Positions 62,277 to 64,000 of a stretch of DNA of 64,000 nt are shown one piece after another (position 1 is the stretch's first letter; every line of letters starts with the position of its first letter). Source of the stretch: an uncultured Mucilaginibacter sp. Its GTDB lineage: Bacteria; Bacteroidota; Bacteroidia; Sphingobacteriales; Sphingobacteriaceae. Below the pieces are notes generated by a model that made no database searches, was not told the DNA's origin, and worked only from the letters and a program-made list of their open reading frames with translations. The translations under genes were made by a program, and so were the position numbers. The stretch is from positions 124,001-188,000 of the forward strand of contig CAITEP010000020.1 of NCBI GenBank assembly GCA_903891475.1. The letters are read 5' to 3'.

Positions 62277-62424
62277 CAAAAGAACCCAAATCTAACTCCC
62301 TTCCTGATGAGAGGGCTGTGGTGAGGCCAAATTGGACATGAGAATTGAGATGTTAGATTTGAGAAAAGTTTTAAAAGTAACGAAATCAAACTCCCTCTCC
62401 AAAGGAGAGGGCTGGGTTGAGGCT
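62277..62424. repeat. composite repeat right of the glycosyltransferase gene
   Basis: AAAGAACCCAAATCTAACTC, then a degenerate palindrome with CTGTGGTGAGGC (62294-62328), then GAGAATTGAGATGTTAGATT (about 62340), then CCCTCTCCAAAGGAGAGGG with CTGGGTTGAGGC (62389-62424). Same orientation as the left copy. From 62425 to 62630 only scattered words such as ACTAGATACTTGCTACTAAA and a TATACTTG box (62614-62621) are seen. Confidence 0.8.
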
Positions 62425-62630
62425 CTATCAAGTCGCTAGTATTAAGTATCAAATAGGAAGATAAATCTCAAAATCCCAAATACCTCAATCTTGCATGCTA
62501 TCGGGGTATAGGGAGCGAAATTATTATTAAAAAAATACTAGCTACTAACTACTAGATACTTGCTACTAAATAAGAGTGCGTGGGCCAAATACTTTATATA
62601 TCACAAACTTAATTGTATACTTGTTTTAAC

Positions 62631-63854
62631 ATGAAGAAACTTTTTACCAACCTCAATTTTCAGGTTATTTTGGGCATTTTATTGGGTGTAGTTGTTGGTT
62701 TGTATTTCAAACAATTCGGACCAACAGCCGAAATGATCAGCAAAAACTTTATAAAGCTGATCACTATGCTCATCTCGCCCATCATTTTTTTAACCATTGT
62801 GCTGGGCATTGCAGGCATGGGCAATTTAAAAAAGGTGGGCAGGGTAGGAGGTAAGGCACTTTTATACTTCGAAATTGTGAGTACCCTTGCCTTGGTTATT
62901 GGCGTAATTGTTGCCAACCTGTTAAAGCCGGGAGCAGGCTTTGTAAATAATATTCCGGTAGACCATACCAAACTAGCCATCTACCAAAAAGCCGCCGCCG
63001 ATATGCATTGGGCCGATTTTATTACCCACATTATCCCCGGTAATATTTTTGAGGCCTTTGTGCAGGGCGATATTTTACAAATTCTATTTTTTGCCATTTT
63101 GTTTGGTTTTGGCCTAAGCTGGATGGGCGATGGTGGCAAACCTGTTATTGATTTGTTCGAGAAACTTTCAACCGTGTTTTTTAATATCATGCGCATAGTA
63201 ATGCGGGTAGCGCCTTTAGGGGCTTTTGGTGGCATGGCATTTACCATTAGTAAATACGGCATTGCCACCTTAAAACCCTTGGGCTTGTTGATGGCTTCGG
63301 TTTACCTTACTTCTTTCTTCTTTATATTCGGGGTATTAAACCTCATTTGCTATTTATATAAATTCAGCTTATGGAAATACTTGGGTTTTATTAAGGAAGA
63401 ACTGCTCATTGTTTTAGGTACCTCCTCCTCCGAATCTGTGCTACCCGCCATGATGAACAAAATGGAAAAGTTTGGTTGCTCACGCTCGGTTGTAGGCTTG
63501 GTGATTCCAGCCGGATATTCCTTTAATTTGGATGGTACTACCATTTACCTATCAATGGCGGTTATATTTTTGGCACAAGTGTTTCAAGTGCCGCTTACGC
63601 TGATACAGCAGATAACCATTATAGGCATATTAATGATTACTTCAAAAGGTGCGGCAGGAGTTACAGGTAGTGGGTTTATTATACTTACCTCCACTTTGGC
63701 CGCCATCAAAATTATACCTGCCGAGGGCGTAGCTATTTTATTGGGGGTAGATAGGTTTATGTCGGAAGCCAGGGCCATTACCAATATGATAGGGAATGGT
63801 ATAGCTACGATTGTAGTGGCGAAAAGTGAAGGAGAGTTTGCAAAGATGGAGTAA
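62631..63854 (+). CDS. dicarboxylate/amino acid:cation symporter (DAACS)
   Basis: 407 aa from ATG 62631. Eight membrane helices and two hairpins in the GltP/DctA arrangement. Hairpin one carries GTSSSESVLPAMM; the following segment is VIPAGYSFNLDGTTIYL; hairpin two has SKGAAGVTGSGFIIL; and a late GVDRFMSEARAITNMIGNG carries the substrate-binding Asp/Arg positions. It takes up glutamate, aspartate or C4 acids with H+ or Na+. The TTG at 62613 is inside the promoter-like region, so it is not used. Confidence 0.95.
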   Translation: MKKLFTNLNFQVILGILLGVVVGLYFKQFGPTAEMISKNFIKLITMLISPIIFLTIVLGIAGMGNLKKVGRVGGKALLYFEIVSTLALVIGVIVANLLKPGAGFVNNIPVDHTKLAIYQKAAADMHWADFITHIIPGNIFEAFVQGDILQILFFAILFGFGLSWMGDGGKPVIDLFEKLSTVFFNIMRIVMRVAPLGAFGGMAFTISKYGIATLKPLGLLMASVYLTSFFFIFGVLNLICYLYKFSLWKYLGFIKEELLIVLGTSSSESVLPAMMNKMEKFGCSRSVVGLVIPAGYSFNLDGTTIYLSMAVIFLAQVFQVPLTLIQQITIIGILMITSKGAAGVTGSGFIILTSTLAAIKIIPAEGVAILLGVDRFMSEARAITNMIGNGIATIVVAKSEGEFAKME

Positions 63855-63887
63855 GTTATCAATTAATTAAATTTTAAATTTTCAAGT

Positions 63888-64000
63888 ATGAATATTTTAT
63901 TGGAAGATGTGATTTCAAGTGGTTACTACTTTAAATTTGTTTTTAATTGGTGGGTGCTTTTAAGTATAATTGTTTTCATTGCTTTTGTTTTTTATCAGAT
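63888..64000 (+). CDS. N-terminus of a membrane protein (cut by window end)
   Basis: 37 codons are visible from ATG 63888: MNILLEDVISSGYYFKFVFN and then a membrane helix VLLSIIVFIAFVFYQ. It continues past the window. Too short to identify. Confidence 0.5.
   Translation, partial: MNILLEDVISSGYYFKFVFNWWVLLSIIVFIAFVFYQ

Noticed and set aside
1..64000. tRNA, rRNA, transposase or phage genes
   Set aside because: I looked for cloverleaf-like sequences, rRNA segments and transposase motifs and found none I could support.

Overview
The window looks like chromosomal DNA of a Bacteroidota bacterium, most likely of the Sphingobacteriales (Pedobacter/Mucilaginibacter type). The DNA is AT-rich. Many genes are preceded by the Bacteroidota -7 promoter box TAnnTTTG. 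The protein set is typical of the phylum: TonB/ExbB/ExbD, SPOR, large TPR proteins, TonB-dependent receptor-like barrels, a Porin_10-type porin and a DUF5606 protein. I found no rRNA, tRNA, transposase, phage gene or CRISPR array.

Layout. 1-5510: a photolyase-related gene cut by the window edge, a SYLF protein, an alpha/beta hydrolase, an isochorismatase-type hydrolase, a LuxE-like enzyme, an EVE protein and a hotdog thioesterase. 5712-13676: dnaE (replicative polymerase), folC, a Gfo/Idh/MocA oxidoreductase, an AI-2E-type permease and a small TPR protein. 13725-14836: a DNA alkylation repair pair in which the Ada zinc finger and the AraC-methyltransferase are separate genes. 15005-23601: an outer-membrane barrel, a GNAT enzyme, guaA with a periplasmic binding protein and an RsmB-like methyltransferase in tight succession, then an aldo/keto reductase, a YitT protein and an acyl-ACP desaturase. 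23924-28072: a dinB-dnaE2 pair, probably a mutagenic translesion module. 28179-32706: small membrane proteins, a macro-domain enzyme, a frameshifted small gene and a MacB/FtsX permease behind a possible sigma-54 promoter.

32910-41731 is a six-gene minus-strand operon: a large TPR protein, a plugless barrel, an HU-like/SPOR membrane protein, ExbB, ExbD and TonB. It reads as one envelope-spanning, proton-driven assembly. 41921-54488 holds DUF2252, a secreted S51 peptidase, lpxK-PNP-porin in overlapping order, a GATase-like secreted protein, a cyclophilin, DUF5606, a CDF zinc exporter, rlmH and a membrane-anchored MutS-like ATPase. 54675-64000 holds a TonB-receptor-like protein, leuS, a PTP-like protein, a GT1 glycosyltransferase bracketed by repeats, a DAACS symporter and the start of one more gene.

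Three repeat families stand out. One is a palindrome with GGAGAGGG arms (six copies). One is a TCACTCACC-type simple repeat; it makes an 8-copy tandem in the tonB operon, sits at two stop codons and is translated in-frame inside lpxK. One is a roughly 99-bp duplication beside rlmH. Several promoters lie so close to the start codon that leaderless mRNAs are likely. Many genes are shown here with a start codon downstream of the longest open frame, because that frame begins with a TTG or GTG inside or beside the promoter box.
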